From Microlunatus soli (GTDB taxonomy: Bacteria > Actinomycetota > Actinomycetes > Propionibacteriales > Propionibacteriaceae), in contig NZ_LT629772.1 in the NCBI RefSeq assembly GCF_900105385.1, positions 744,001 to 808,000 of the forward strand: a DNA stretch of 64,000 nucleotides, given 5' to 3'. This document shows positions 35,682 through 44,692 of this stretch, in pieces; position 1 is the stretch's first letter; every line of letters starts with the position of its first letter. Position numbers and translations under genes: made by a program. The notes under the pieces were generated by a model. That model saw only the letters and a list, made by a program, of their open reading frames with translations. It did no database searches and was not told the DNA's origin.

Positions 35682-35736
35682 GAACCCACGATTCCCCACT
35701 CGGCCGTTCTGGCCAAATTCATTACCCCCGGACGGT

Positions 35737-35800
35737 CCCGCGCACTTTTGAGGGTCCCGGGCAGGTCAAAGACTGCGCGGGACCCTCAAAAGTGCGCGGG
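35737..35800 (-). terminator. Long perfect inverted repeat ending the suf operon
   Basis: Perfect 23-base arms (35737-35759 and 35778-35800) with an 18-base loop that itself can pair GCAG with CTGC. It sits 24 bp past the last suf gene and upstream of the ABC-F gene on the same strand, suited to ending the suf transcript. Confidence 0.65.
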
Positions 35801-35823
35801 AACCGTTTTGCGGGTGGTGACGG

Positions 35824-36237
35824 TCAGACGTTGAAGCCGAGCGCTCGCAACTGTTCGCGACCGTCGTCGGTGATCTTGTCCAGACCCCACGGCGGCATCC
35901 AGACCCAGTTGATCGTCGCCTTCTCCACCAGGCCCTCCAACGCGGTCGCCGTCTGGTCCTCCAGCACGTCGGTCAGCGGGCAGGCGGCGGTGGTCAGGGT
36001 CATGTCGATGGTGACCGACTGGTCGTCCTCCACGTGCACGCCGTAGATCAGGCCCAGGTCCACGACGTTGACGCCGAGCTCGGGATCGACGACATCCTTC
36101 ATCGCCTCGGTGACGTCCTCCACCGACACGGCGCTGGACGCGACGGCATCGGCGGTGCCGGGCAGTTCGTCGCGCACCAGATCGGAGGGCCTGCTCTGCT
36201 CCTCCTGCTGGGGCGTCTGATGACTGGTCTCGGTCAT
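35824..36237 (-). CDS. sufT: Iron-sulfur cluster assembly factor SufT
   Basis: A 137-residue DUF59/MIP18-family protein that helps mature Fe-S proteins. The core V-V-D-P-E-L-G-V-N-V-V-D-L-G-L-I-Y follows a 40-residue polar N-terminus, then T-L-T-T-A-A-C-P-L-T with the conserved cysteine, and the W-x-P-P-W motif near the end. ATG 36237 is 2 bp after the sufU stop. It is the last gene of the suf operon, same order as Rv1466. Confidence 0.93.
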   Translation of the reverse strand: MTETSHQTPQQEEQSRPSDLVRDELPGTADAVASSAVSVEDVTEAMKDVVDPELGVNVVDLGLIYGVHVEDDQSVTIDMTLTTAACPLTDVLEDQTATALEGLVEKATINWVWMPPWGLDKITDDGREQLRALGFNV

Positions 36238-36239
36238 GA

Positions 36240-36719
36240 TCACTTCACCTTCTGATCGGTTGTTGCTGCGTCGCTCTCGGCGCCCTGGGCACGGATCACG
36301 GCGTCCTTGAACGCCGACCACCCCAGCAGGGCACACTTCACCCGAGCCGGGAACTTGGCGACCCCCAGGAAGGCGATGCCGTCCTCCAGGTCGTCCTCGT
36401 CCGGCTGGGCGTTGCCCTGGCTCTGCATCATCTCCAGGAACTCGTCGTGCAGGGCCAGGGTCTGCTCGACGGTCTTGTCCCGGACCAGTCCGGCCATCAC
36501 CGAGGTCGAGGCCTGCGAGATCGAGCAACCCGCACCGTCGTAGGACACGTCGGAGATCGTGGTCCCGTCCAGGTGCACCCGCAGGGTGACCTCGTCCCCA
36601 CAGGACGGGTTGACGTGGTGCACCTCGGCCTCGTAGGGGTCCCGCAGGCCACTGAAGTGCTTGGCGCGGTAGTGATCCAGGATGATCTCCTGGTACATCT
36701 CCTCGACGTCCATACTCAC
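36240..36719 (-). CDS. sufU: SufU zinc-dependent sulfurtransferase
   Basis: A 159-residue SufU protein that accepts persulfide sulfur from SufS. Zinc ligands C40 and D42 (N-P-S-C-G-D), C65 (G-A-G-C) and C129 (V-K-C-A-L-L-G-W) are all present. The 18-residue insertion typical of SufU as opposed to IscU is visible near L-x-M-M-x-x-x-G. The start is GTG 36719 or ATG 36713. It lies 13 bp after sufS. Confidence 0.94.
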   Translation of the reverse strand: MSMDVEEMYQEIILDHYRAKHFSGLRDPYEAEVHHVNPSCGDEVTLRVHLDGTTISDVSYDGAGCSISQASTSVMAGLVRDKTVEQTLALHDEFLEMMQSQGNAQPDEDDLEDGIAFLGVAKFPARVKCALLGWSAFKDAVIRAQGAESDAATTDQKVK

Positions 36720-36732
36720 CGATGATCACCTG

Positions 36733-38019
36733 TCATTTGTCGAAGAACTTCTTGGTGTAGGTCAACGCGTCGACCAGTTGGTCTATTTCGCCCCGGGTCG
36801 TGTACAGGTAGAACGAGGCACGCGTACTGGACTGGATCCCGTACGCCTCATGCAGCGGCCGTGCACAATGGTGACCGCCACGCACCGCGACCCCGCGGGC
36901 ATCCAGCATCTGCGCGATGTCGTGCGGATGGATCTGCCCGTACCTGCCCTGCAACGCGAACGACACCGCACCACCGCGGTCGACCGGCCTGCCCTGGCTG
37001 TCCAGCTCGGTCGGGCCGAGGATCGTCAGCCCCTCGATCTGCTGCAGCTCGGCCAGTGCGTAGCCGGTGATCGCCTGTTCATGATCGGCGATCGCTGCCA
37101 TCGAGATGGTGTCCAGGTAGTCGGCAGCTGCGGCCAACCCGACGGCCTGCACGATCGGCGGCGTACCGGCCTCGAACCGGGCCGGCGGCGGAGCGAAGGT
37201 GGAACCGGTCATCCTGACCACCTCGATCATCTCGCCGCCGCCGAGGAACGGCGGCAGCTTCTCCAGCAGACCGTAGCGACCCCAGAGAACGCCGATCCCG
37301 GTCGGGCCGACCATCTTGTGGCCGGTGAAGGCCAGCAGGTCCACGCCCAGCTCGGAGACGTCGGTGGTCATCTGCGGGACGCCCTGGGATCCGTCGGCGA
37401 TCATCGTCGCCCCCACCGCATGGGCCTGATCGGCGATCTGCCGCACCGGGTTGACCGTGCCCAGCACGTTCGACACCCAGGCGATCGAGACGATCTTCGT
37501 CCGCTCGTTGATCAGGTTGTCCGCGGCCGCCTTGTCCAGGTCGAGGCGCCCGTCCGGCGTCACCTCGAACCAGCGCAGCACGGCGCCGGTCCGTTCACAC
37601 AGCAGCTGCCAGGGCACGATGTTGGAGTGATGCTCCATCACCGAGACCACGATCTCGTCGCCGGCCTGCAACGAGCTGCCCAGGGTGTGGGCACACAGGT
37701 TCAGCGCCTCGGACGCGTTCTTGGTGAAGACGATCTCCTGCGGCCCGGCAGCACCGATGAACCGAGCCAGCCGAGACCGGGCACCCTCGTAGGCTTCGGT
37801 CGCCTCCGCGCCCAGGGTGTGCATCGCCCGGGCGACGTTGGCGTAGTGGTTCAGGTAGTGATCATCGATCGTCTCGACCACGACCTGCGGCTTCTGCGAG
37901 CTGTTCGCCGAGTCGAGGTAGGCCAGCGGGAACTGACCGACCGTGCGGTCCAGGATCGGGAAGTCGCCGCGGATGGCCTCGACGTCGAACGGGATGCCTG
38001 TGGGGTCCAACGTGGTCAT
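36733..38019 (-). CDS. sufS: Cysteine desulfurase SufS
   Basis: A 428-residue PLP enzyme of class II cysteine desulfurases that releases sulfur from cysteine as persulfide. The PLP lysine is in F-T-G-H-K-M-V-G-P-T-G, and the catalytic cysteine in R-G-G-H-H-C-A-R-P-L-H near residue 384. The N-terminus I-R-x-D-F-P-I-L and Y-L-D-S-A-N-S-S-Q-K-P are typical. It lies 50 bp after sufC in the operon and works with SufU. Confidence 0.95.
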   Translation of the reverse strand: MTTLDPTGIPFDVEAIRGDFPILDRTVGQFPLAYLDSANSSQKPQVVVETIDDHYLNHYANVARAMHTLGAEATEAYEGARSRLARFIGAAGPQEIVFTKNASEALNLCAHTLGSSLQAGDEIVVSVMEHHSNIVPWQLLCERTGAVLRWFEVTPDGRLDLDKAAADNLINERTKIVSIAWVSNVLGTVNPVRQIADQAHAVGATMIADGSQGVPQMTTDVSELGVDLLAFTGHKMVGPTGIGVLWGRYGLLEKLPPFLGGGEMIEVVRMTGSTFAPPPARFEAGTPPIVQAVGLAAAADYLDTISMAAIADHEQAITGYALAELQQIEGLTILGPTELDSQGRPVDRGGAVSFALQGRYGQIHPHDIAQMLDARGVAVRGGHHCARPLHEAYGIQSSTRASFYLYTTRGEIDQLVDALTYTKKFFDK

Positions 38020-38069
38020 GATCAGCTCCGGCTAGCGGTGGTTGGTGGGATCAGTTCGCCCTGCGTGTG

Positions 38070-38840
38070 TCAGCTCACCTGGGCCTTGGCGGCCTGGACG
38101 TAGCTGTCGTAGCCCTCGGCCTCGAGCCGGTCGGCAAGCTCGGCACCGCCCTGATCGGCGATCCGACCGGCGACGAACACGTGCACGTGGTCGGGCTTGA
38201 TGTAGCGCAGGATCCGGGTGTAGTGGGTGATCAACATGACGCCACGATCGCCCTGCTCGGTGAAGCGGTTGACACCCTCGGAGACGATCCGCAGCGCGTC
38301 CACGTCCAGGCCGGAGTCGGTCTCGTCGAGGACCGCGAACTTCGGGTTCAGCAGCTCCAGCTGAACGATCTCGTGCCGCTTCTTCTCACCACCGGAGAAG
38401 CCCTCGTTGACCGAACGGGAGGCGAAGTCGGGATCCATCCGGACCCGGTTCATGGCCTCCTTGACGTCCTTGGCCCAGGTCCGCAGCTTCGGCGCCTCGC
38501 CGTCGATCGCGGTCTTGGCCGAACGCAGGAAGTTGGACACCGAGACACCGGGCACCTCGACCGGGTACTGCATGGCCAGGAACAGCCCGGCCCGGGCCCG
38601 CTGATCAGCGGTCATGTCGACGATGTTCTCGCCGTCCAGCAGCACCTCGCCGCTGGTGATCTCGTACTTGGGGTGACCGGCGATCGAGTAGGCCAGGGTG
38701 GACTTGCCGGAGCCGTTCGGGCCCATGATGGCGTGGGTCTCACCGCTGTTGATGGTCAGGTCGACGCCCTTGAGGATCTCCTTCGGACCGTCCTCGGTCT
38801 TCACCGATACGTGCAGGTCGCGGATCTCGAGAGTGGACAT
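38070..38840 (-). CDS. sufC: Fe-S assembly ATPase SufC
   Basis: A 256-residue ABC-type ATPase of the SufBCD scaffold. Walker A G-P-N-G-S-G-K-S-T, the SufC-specific signature F-S-G-G-E-K-K-R, and Walker B A-V-L-D-E-T-D-S-G-L-D are clear. The D-E-T-D form distinguishes SufC from transport ATPases. ATG 38840 has AGGAG about 11 bases upstream. It drives cluster assembly on SufB/SufD. Confidence 0.96.
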   Translation of the reverse strand: MSTLEIRDLHVSVKTEDGPKEILKGVDLTINSGETHAIMGPNGSGKSTLAYSIAGHPKYEITSGEVLLDGENIVDMTADQRARAGLFLAMQYPVEVPGVSVSNFLRSAKTAIDGEAPKLRTWAKDVKEAMNRVRMDPDFASRSVNEGFSGGEKKRHEIVQLELLNPKFAVLDETDSGLDVDALRIVSEGVNRFTEQGDRGVMLITHYTRILRYIKPDHVHVFVAGRIADQGGAELADRLEAEGYDSYVQAAKAQVS

Positions 38841-38909
38841 AGTGTGTGGTTCTCCTGGTTTATCTGTGTGGTGATCAGCTGTGCTGTCGGTGATTCGGGT
38901 CGATGGCCG

Positions 38910-39260
38910 TCAGACGTCGTTGAGAGCATGATCGACATCGACGTAGATCTCGCCGTCCTCGACCTTGACCGGATAGACCGCGACCGGTTCGGTGGCCGGC
39001 AGCCCGAGCGGCTCACCGGTCTTCAGGCTGAAGCGGGATCCGTGCATGTAGCACTCGATCTCACCGTCGCCGACGTCTCCCTCACTCAACGGGATCGCCG
39101 CGTGACTGCATTCGTCGGCGATCGCATAGATCTCACCGGCGGAGTTGACGATCGCGATGTCCTCGCCGTCCACCTCGACCGCTGCCGCGGTCTCGGCAGC
39201 GAGGTCGGCCAGTGGGCAGACCCGGCGGAAGGACCCCGATTCGGACGATGCGGCGGACAT
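38910..39260 (-). CDS. Rieske-type ferredoxin in the suf operon
   Basis: A 116-residue Rieske 2Fe-2S protein. The cluster ligands are C-S-H (E-C-S-H-A-A-I-P-L-S) and C-Y-M-H (I-E-C-Y-M-H-G-S-R-F). It resembles the small ferredoxin subunits of dioxygenases and NirD-like proteins. ATG 39260 overlaps the sufD stop by one base, so the two are translationally coupled. Such a ferredoxin between sufD and sufC is seen in several actinobacteria but not in M. tuberculosis; electron supply for cluster assembly is the likely role. Confidence 0.92.
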   Translation of the reverse strand: MSAASSESGSFRRVCPLADLAAETAAAVEVDGEDIAIVNSAGEIYAIADECSHAAIPLSEGDVGDGEIECYMHGSRFSLKTGEPLGLPATEPVAVYPVKVEDGEIYVDVDHALNDV

Positions 39261-40525
39261 CAGTGATGGCTCCCCGAGGTCGGTTCGGCCGCGAGTTCGT
39301 GCAGTTCCTCGACCGGGGCGTAGCTGCCGTCGGCGTAGGAGTCCGGGGTGCCGATGTTGATCGCCAGTTCCTTCTCGACCGCGATCATCAGGGCCTTCTC
39401 CAGGTCCGGGACGCCGATCTTGGAGATGATGTCGGCGAAGAAGCCGTGCACCACGAGGCGGCGCGCCTCGGTCTCGTCGATGCCGCGGCTGCGCAGGTAG
39501 AACAGCTGCTCGTCGTCGAAGCGTCCGGTGGTGGCCGCGTGCCCGGCGCCGAGGATCTCGCCGGTCTCGATCTCCAGATTGGGGACGGCCTCGGCCTTGC
39601 AGCCGTCGGTGAGCACCAGGTTGCGATTGGACTCGTACGTGGTGATGCCCTCGGCCGCCTTGCGGATCAGCACGTCGCCGATCCACACCGTGTGCGCCTT
39701 CTCGCCCTGCAGCGCGCCCTTGTAGTCGACGTTGGAGATCGACTTCGGCTTGTTGTGGTCGACGAACAGTCGGTGCTCCAGGTGCTGGCCGGCGTCGGCG
39801 AAATAGAGCCCGAGCAGGTCGGCCTCGCCACCGACGGAGTCGTAGTCCAGCGAGACGTTCATCCGCACCAGGTCACCACCGAAGGAAACCGCGACATGGC
39901 GCAGTAGCGCGTCCTTGCCGACATGGGCGTGCTGGGTGGAGTGATGCACCGCGTCGTCGGCCCAGTCCTGCACCGACACCACGGTCAGCTTGGCACCGTC
40001 ACCGATCACGAACTCGATGTTGTCCGCGACAACGGCCGATCCCTCGAACCGCAGCACAACGGTGGCCACCGAGAACGGCTCGGCGATGATCACTGCGTGC
40101 CCGGCGCTGGCGGTCTCGGTCGAGACGCCGGTGTGGCTGAGGATCGTCGCTCCCGGAACCTCAGCCTCCTTCGGGATGGTGATCACGATCGCGGTCTCGG
40201 CTGCCTGCCACGCCCGCGCACTGACCCGGTCGCTGGGCACGTACCCGCTGCTGCCGACCACCGGATCGCTGGCCGGCACCTCGCGGGCCGTCACGCCCTC
40301 GGCAAGCTCGGTGGAGAAGGTCACGTTGCCCGCACCGAACGGCGCATCCTTGTGCAACCCGCGCAGCCGCTTCAGCGGCGTGAACCGCCAGATCTCCTCC
40401 AGCCCGTTCGGCACCGCATGATCATCGGGGTTGAACGACCCCTGCGGATGCAGATGGCTGGCCACCTTGTCCGACGTCTCGATAGCGCCGCTCACATTGT
40501 CGGTCGCAGCATCGGTAACAGTCAC
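39260..40525 (-). CDS. sufD: Fe-S assembly scaffold subunit SufD
   Basis: A 421-residue SufD protein with the usual N-terminal helical part and a long right-handed beta-helix, ending in the conserved H-A-A-T-T-G-R-F-D-D-E-Q-L-F-Y-L-R-S-R-G-I segment that pairs with SufB and carries the ligand histidine. GTG 40525 is the start, with only a weak GA-rich ribosome site. Unusually, 422 bp of non-coding sequence separates it from sufB, while other suf genes are tightly packed. Confidence 0.94.
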   Translation of the reverse strand: MTVTDAATDNVSGAIETSDKVASHLHPQGSFNPDDHAVPNGLEEIWRFTPLKRLRGLHKDAPFGAGNVTFSTELAEGVTAREVPASDPVVGSSGYVPSDRVSARAWQAAETAIVITIPKEAEVPGATILSHTGVSTETASAGHAVIIAEPFSVATVVLRFEGSAVVADNIEFVIGDGAKLTVVSVQDWADDAVHHSTQHAHVGKDALLRHVAVSFGGDLVRMNVSLDYDSVGGEADLLGLYFADAGQHLEHRLFVDHNKPKSISNVDYKGALQGEKAHTVWIGDVLIRKAAEGITTYESNRNLVLTDGCKAEAVPNLEIETGEILGAGHAATTGRFDDEQLFYLRSRGIDETEARRLVVHGFFADIISKIGVPDLEKALMIAVEKELAINIGTPDSYADGSYAPVEELHELAAEPTSGSHH

Positions 40526-40776
40526 AGATTTCGCTTTCTCGTTCGTTCAGTTCAGACCTACACGTTGCGGTTGAGCTCGCCCCGCATCAGACCCGCCAGT
40601 TCCGGTTGAGCTCGTGCCGATCGCCACCCCCACGGAGTCCCGCCGTGGAGTTCGCAGCCCAACGACTGCGCTCAGGGCCCTTGGTCGAGTCGCTGCACAA
40701 GGTTGCGTGCGTCGGCTGGGAATGCGGAGGTTTCGCATGCTCACCCTCCGCGTACGCAAGCCGCGGCACCCGACAC

Positions 40777-40889
40777 GGGCGGGGGTTCGGGATACGGAGC
40801 CTGGGTGTGGCGGGCGTAAAGCGAATGCCGGGCGAGCCTGCGAGCTCGGAATCGCCCCGGGCGAGGCTCCGTATCCCGAACCCCCGCCC
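40777..40889. repeat. Perfect 26-bp inverted repeat between sufB and sufD
   Basis: Arms at 40777-40802 and 40864-40889 are perfectly complementary and very GC-rich, with a 61-base centre. The core is GGGGTTCGGGATACGGAGCC and its complement. The symmetry suggests a palindromic mobile or REP-like unit. Confidence 0.8.
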
Positions 40890-40907
40890 ACCAGGCACCC
40901 AGTTGCG

Positions 40908-40925
40908 TCCTTCGACAAGCTCAGG
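40908..40925 (+). repeat. Copy of the dispersed 18-bp repeat
   Basis: An exact TCCTTCGACAAGCTCAGG, identical to the copy at 1572-1589, lying 22 bp from the sufB stop codon within the inserted element. Confidence 0.8.
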
Positions 40926-40947
40926 AACCTCCGTACGTCCCGGGAGA

Positions 40948-42411
40948 TCAGCCGACAGCACCTTCCATCTGCAGCTCGATCAGCCGGTTGAGCTCGATGG
41001 CGTACTCCATCGGCAGCTCCTTGGCGATCGGCTCGACGAACCCGCGAACGACCATCGCCATGGCTTCGTCCTCCTCCATGCCGCGGGACATCAGGTAGAA
41101 GAGTTGATCTTCGCTGACCTTGGACACGGTGGCCTCGTGGGCCATCGAGACGTCGTCCTCGCGGACGTCGACGTAGGGGTAGGTGTCGGAACGGCTGATG
41201 GTGTCGACCAGCAGCGCGTCGCACTTGACCACCGAGGCGGAGCCGGCGGCTCCCTCCTGCACCTCGACCAGGCCGCGGTAGGAGGCCCGGCCACCGCCAC
41301 GAGCGACGGACTTGGAGATGATCGAGGAGGACGTGTTCGGGGCGCAGTGCACCATCTTGGAACCGGCGTCCTGATGCTGACCCTCGCCGGCGAAGGCGAC
41401 GGACAGCGTCTCACCGCGGGCGTGCTCGCCCATCAGGTAGACGGCCGGGTACTTCATGGTGACCTTGGAACCGATGTTGCCGTCGATCCACTCCATGGTC
41501 GCGCCCTCTTCACAGGTGGCCCGCTTGGTCACCAGGTTGTAGACGTTGTTCGACCAGTTCTGGATGGTGGTGTAGCGGCAGCGGGCGCCCTTCTTGACAA
41601 CGATCTCGACGACCGCGGAGTGCAGCGAGTCCGAGCTGTAGATCGGCGCCGTACAACCCTCGACGTAGTGCACGTAGGCGTCCTCGTCGACGATGATCAA
41701 GGTCCGCTCGAACTGGCCCATGTTCTCGGTGTTGATCCGGAAGTAGGCCTGCAGCGGGATCTCGACGTGCACACCCTTCGGCACGTAGATGAAGGAGCCG
41801 CCGGACCAGACCGCGGTGTTCAGCGAGGCGAACTTGTTGTCACCGGACGGGATGACGGTGCCGTAGTACTCCTCGAAGAGCTCCGGGTGCTCCTTCAACG
41901 CGGTGTCGGTGTCGAGGAAGATCACGCCCTGCTTCTCGAGCTCCTCGTTGATCTTGTGGTAGACCACCTCGGACTCGTACTGCGCGGCGACACCGGCGAC
42001 CAGCCGGGCCTTCTCGGCCTCCGGGATGCCCAGCTTGTCGTAGGTGTTCTTGATGTCGGAGGGCAGATCCTCCCAGCTGGCGGCCTGCTTCTCGGTGGAC
42101 CGGACGAAGTACTTGATGTTGTCGAAGTCGATCCCGCCGAGGTCGGCACCCCACGCGGGCATCGGCTTGCGTTCGAACAGCTTCAGCGCCTTCAGCCGAC
42201 GCTCCCGCATCCAGTCCGGCTCGTCCTTCATGTCGGAGATGTAGGAGACGACGTCCGGGCTCAGACCACGCTGGGCCTTCGCGCCGGCCTCATCGGAATC
42301 GGCCCAACCGAACCGGTACCGGCCCAGCGCGTCGAGATGTTGATCTTGGGTCTCGCCGGTGCCCGCAACCTTGGGCGCGGTGGTGCTGCTGGGGTCCTGG
42401 ACCTGGGTCAT
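40948..42411 (-). CDS. sufB: Fe-S assembly scaffold subunit SufB
   Basis: A 487-residue SufB protein, the core scaffold on which Fe-S clusters form with SufC and SufD. Recognisable blocks are Y-x-F-G-W near the start, [17 protein letters not shown] near the middle and the C-terminal [11 protein letters not shown]. No intein is present, unlike M. tuberculosis Rv1461. ATG 42411 lies 3 bp after sufR. Length is normal. Confidence 0.96.
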   Translation of the reverse strand: MTQVQDPSSTTAPKVAGTGETQDQHLDALGRYRFGWADSDEAGAKAQRGLSPDVVSYISDMKDEPDWMRERRLKALKLFERKPMPAWGADLGGIDFDNIKYFVRSTEKQAASWEDLPSDIKNTYDKLGIPEAEKARLVAGVAAQYESEVVYHKINEELEKQGVIFLDTDTALKEHPELFEEYYGTVIPSGDNKFASLNTAVWSGGSFIYVPKGVHVEIPLQAYFRINTENMGQFERTLIIVDEDAYVHYVEGCTAPIYSSDSLHSAVVEIVVKKGARCRYTTIQNWSNNVYNLVTKRATCEEGATMEWIDGNIGSKVTMKYPAVYLMGEHARGETLSVAFAGEGQHQDAGSKMVHCAPNTSSSIISKSVARGGGRASYRGLVEVQEGAAGSASVVKCDALLVDTISRSDTYPYVDVREDDVSMAHEATVSKVSEDQLFYLMSRGMEEDEAMAMVVRGFVEPIAKELPMEYAIELNRLIELQMEGAVG

Positions 42412-42414
42412 ATC

Positions 42415-43212
42415 TCAGTTGCCTTTCCCTGTGGAGGGGTTGTTCCTTGCGGCTTGTTCGGACACGTCGTCGTGTTGTCGTCGGGTGATGGTCCTGTCCA
42501 GCAGGACCTGATCCAGATGCGGTACGTGGGTGGTGCAGACGCCGTCGCCATGGGCGATGGTGGCCAGCCGTTGGACATGAACCCCGAGCAGCCGGGAGAA
42601 GGTCTCGGTCTCCACCTCACACAGCTGCGGGAACTGTTCGGCGACGTGGGCGACCGGACAGTGGTGCTGGCAGACCTGCTCACCGGCGACGGCCGGCTTG
42701 GTCGACGCCACGTAGCCCTCGTCGGAGAGCGCCGCGGCCAAGGCCTGCGCCGGAGTCATCTCCCGATCAGCCCGAATGCTCTCGGCCCGGATGCTGCGAT
42801 AGCGTTCCTCGACCTGAGCCATCCGGGACCGAGCCAGCTCGGTGACCGCCTGCTGGCCGGCACTGGCAGCCAGCGCCTGCAGCGCCGCGATCGCCAACTG
42901 GTCGTAGGCCTGGTAGAAGTCGGCGCGTCCGGCGTCGGTGAGCTCGAACACCTTGGCCGGGCGACCGCGGCCACGAGCGCCGTAGACCCGCTGCTCACGG
43001 GAGGCGACATGGCCGAGCTGGAGCAGCCCGTCCAGATGCCGGCGGATCGCGGCAGCAGTCAACCCGAGCCGGCCCGCCAGCTCCGCGGCGGTGGACGGCC
43101 CTTCCTCCAAAATGGACTGCGCGACCCGCTGCCGGGTCGAGGCATCCGCGTCCGAGGACGGCACGGCATGGACCGACCCGACATCAGCAACACGCTGCGA
43201 CGGGGTTTTCAC
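42415..43212 (-). CDS. sufR: SufR-type Fe-S-sensing repressor
   Basis: A 265-residue ArsR/DeoR-like winged-helix regulator at the head of the suf operon. The DNA-binding domain covers about 28-90 (T-A-A-E-L-A-G-R-L-G-L-T-A-A-A-I-R-R-H-L). Cluster cysteines are C-Q-H-H-C near 183-187, C at about 202 and possibly C at about 230. SufR represses suf when it carries a 4Fe-4S cluster. The start is GTG 43212. No operator is certain; a CACA-N7-TGTG dyad covers the start codon. Confidence 0.92.
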   Translation of the reverse strand: MKTPSQRVADVGSVHAVPSSDADASTRQRVAQSILEEGPSTAAELAGRLGLTAAAIRRHLDGLLQLGHVASREQRVYGARGRGRPAKVFELTDAGRADFYQAYDQLAIAALQALAASAGQQAVTELARSRMAQVEERYRSIRAESIRADREMTPAQALAAALSDEGYVASTKPAVAGEQVCQHHCPVAHVAEQFPQLCEVETETFSRLLGVHVQRLATIAHGDGVCTTHVPHLDQVLLDRTITRRQHDDVSEQAARNNPSTGKGN

Positions 43213-43301
43213 AACACCAGTGTGCGCTTATTCCCCCACCACCTTCAAGCAAGGCTCCCCTAACCCCGCCGATCCCGCAGTCCAGACCAGGCCAATTCAG
43301 C

Positions 43302-43364
43302 GCGATATATCAAGGTTAGGCACGTTCCAGGGGTGCGGGAACGTGCCTAACCTTGATATATCGC
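43302..43364 (-). terminator. Long perfect inverted repeat after the sigma-factor operon
   Basis: Perfect 27-base arms (43302-43328 and 43338-43364) with a 9-base loop, containing the AT-rich GCGATATATCAAGG at the base. It lies 48 bp past the sigma-factor stop and ahead of sufR. The architecture matches the repeats at 68-122 and 35737-35800, though sequences are unrelated. Confidence 0.65.
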
Positions 43365-43411
43365 CCTTAGTTCAGCGGCGCAGGTACCAGGCTGCGCACG
43401 TCGTGTTGCGA

Positions 43412-44692
43412 CTACGACAGCTCCGCGATGCGCGACCGAAGGAACTGGCGCTCGGCCTCATTGTCGGCAAGCCGGAGCGCTGCGGTGTACGCGGCGAGGG
43501 CGTCGGTGCGGCGGTCGAGCCGCCGGAGCAGGTCGGCGCGGATCGCCGGAAGGTAGCGGTAGCCGCTCAGCCGGGGCGTCTCGGCGAGTCGGTCCACCTC
43601 GCGCAGCGCGGCCGCCGGTCCGTCGACCATGCCGACCGCGACCGCTCGGTTCAGCGCAACCACCGAGGACGGCCAGACCGCCAGCAGACCGTCGTACAGC
43701 TGAAGGATCTGCGGCCAGTCCGTCTCGGCGTAGCTCGGCGCGAACGCGTGCAGCGTCGCGATCGCCGCCTGTAACGCGTAGCGCCCGGGCGCCCCGCCCC
43801 GCATCGACTCCAGCACCAGCCGATCGGCCTCGGCGATCTGGTCGCGATCCCAGGTCGTCCGGTCCTGGTCGGCCAGCAACACCAGTCGGCCGTCGGGCGC
43901 CATCCGTCCCGGTTGGCGGGCATGGTTGACCATGATCAACGCCAACAGGCCGGTAACCTCCCGCTCGGTCGGCAGCAGGTCATGCAGCAGGCGGGCGAGT
44001 TCGAGCGCCCTGAGCTCCAGATCACTGCGGGCCAAGGCAGGCCCGGACGGTGCGGTGTGCCCGGTGGTGAACAGCAGGTACACCACCGCCAGCGCCGCCG
44101 TCAGCCGCTGCGGCAGCTCGTCGACGGCCGGCATCCGGAACGGGATGTGCGCCGTACTGATCTTCCTCTTGGCGCGGGTGATCCGGGCCGCCATCGTGGA
44201 CTCGCTGACCAGGAACGCCGTGGCCACGTCGGCCGTGCTCACCCCACAGACCAGCCGCAAGGTCAGGGCCACCTGAGCCTCGACGGCCAGTGCGGGATGA
44301 CAGCACAGGAAGATCAGCCGTAGCCGATCATCGTCCACTGCGCCGTCAGTCTCCGGTTGAGCATGCCGGAGCTCGGCAGCGCCGGCGTCGTCACCAGCGC
44401 TCCCCGGTTCGATCAACAAGGGCAGTTTCGTCCGCAAGGTGCGCGCCCGGCGCAACGCATCGATCGCGTTGTGCCGGGCAGCGGTGGTCAGCCACGCGCC
44501 GGGACGATCGGGTACGCCGTCCCGCGTCCACGCCTGCAGAGCGTCGACGTAGGCGTCCTGGACGCATTCCTCGGCCAGGTCGAGATCCCGGGCGACCCGG
44601 ACGGTGGCGGCGAGCACCGCGGCCCATTCCCGGCGGTGCGCCTCCGCGACCGCGTGCGCGCCCTCCGACCCCGAGCCCGGCCGAACCGTCAC
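43412..44692 (-). CDS. ECF sigma factor of the ECF42 type
   Basis: A 426-residue sigma factor far longer than usual ECF proteins. Sigma region 2 is at about 15-85, region 4 near 135-185 (L-R-L-V-C-G-V-S-T-A-D-V-A-x-A-F-L-V-S-E-S-T-M), followed by about 240 residues of TPR-like helices. This layout and its DGPF-protein partner define group ECF42, where the C-terminal extension is needed for activity. The GTG start overlaps the upstream YCII stop by four bases. No anti-sigma factor is present, as expected for the group. Confidence 0.92.
   Translation of the reverse strand: MTVRPGSGSEGAHAVAEAHRREWAAVLAATVRVARDLDLAEECVQDAYVDALQAWTRDGVPDRPGAWLTTAARHNAIDALRRARTLRTKLPLLIEPGSAGDDAGAAELRHAQPETDGAVDDDRLRLIFLCCHPALAVEAQVALTLRLVCGVSTADVATAFLVSESTMAARITRAKRKISTAHIPFRMPAVDELPQRLTAALAVVYLLFTTGHTAPSGPALARSDLELRALELARLLHDLLPTEREVTGLLALIMVNHARQPGRMAPDGRLVLLADQDRTTWDRDQIAEADRLVLESMRGGAPGRYALQAAIATLHAFAPSYAETDWPQILQLYDGLLAVWPSSVVALNRAVAVGMVDGPAAALREVDRLAETPRLSGYRYLPAIRADLLRRLDRRTDALAAYTAALRLADNEAERQFLRSRIAELS

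Larger units (their letters stand above)
40526..40947. other. 422-bp non-coding element inside the suf operon
   Basis: The gap between sufB and sufD has no gene I believe in. It contains a perfect 26-bp inverted repeat (40777-40802 with 40864-40889), several smaller dyads (CCACGG-N7-CCGTGG at about 40629-40648), two copies of CGGTTGAGCTCG at about 40568 and 40602 that echo the 3' end of sufB (near 40984), and a copy of the dispersed repeat at 40908-40925 next to the sufB stop. It looks like inserted repetitive DNA. Confidence 0.7.

Noticed and set aside
40547-41224. Open frames inside the sufB-sufD spacer
   Set aside because: They span the inverted repeat, run into sufB in a wrong frame and lack motifs; treated as non-coding repeat DNA.
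43210-43224. CACA-N7-TGTG as the SufR operator
   Set aside because: A four-base dyad is too short to claim, though its position over the start codon is suggestive.
40606-43263. Plus-strand open frame of 885 codons opposite sufB and sufR
   Set aside because: It is antisense to clearly conserved SufB and SufR, has no recognisable domain and is a GC-rich shadow frame.
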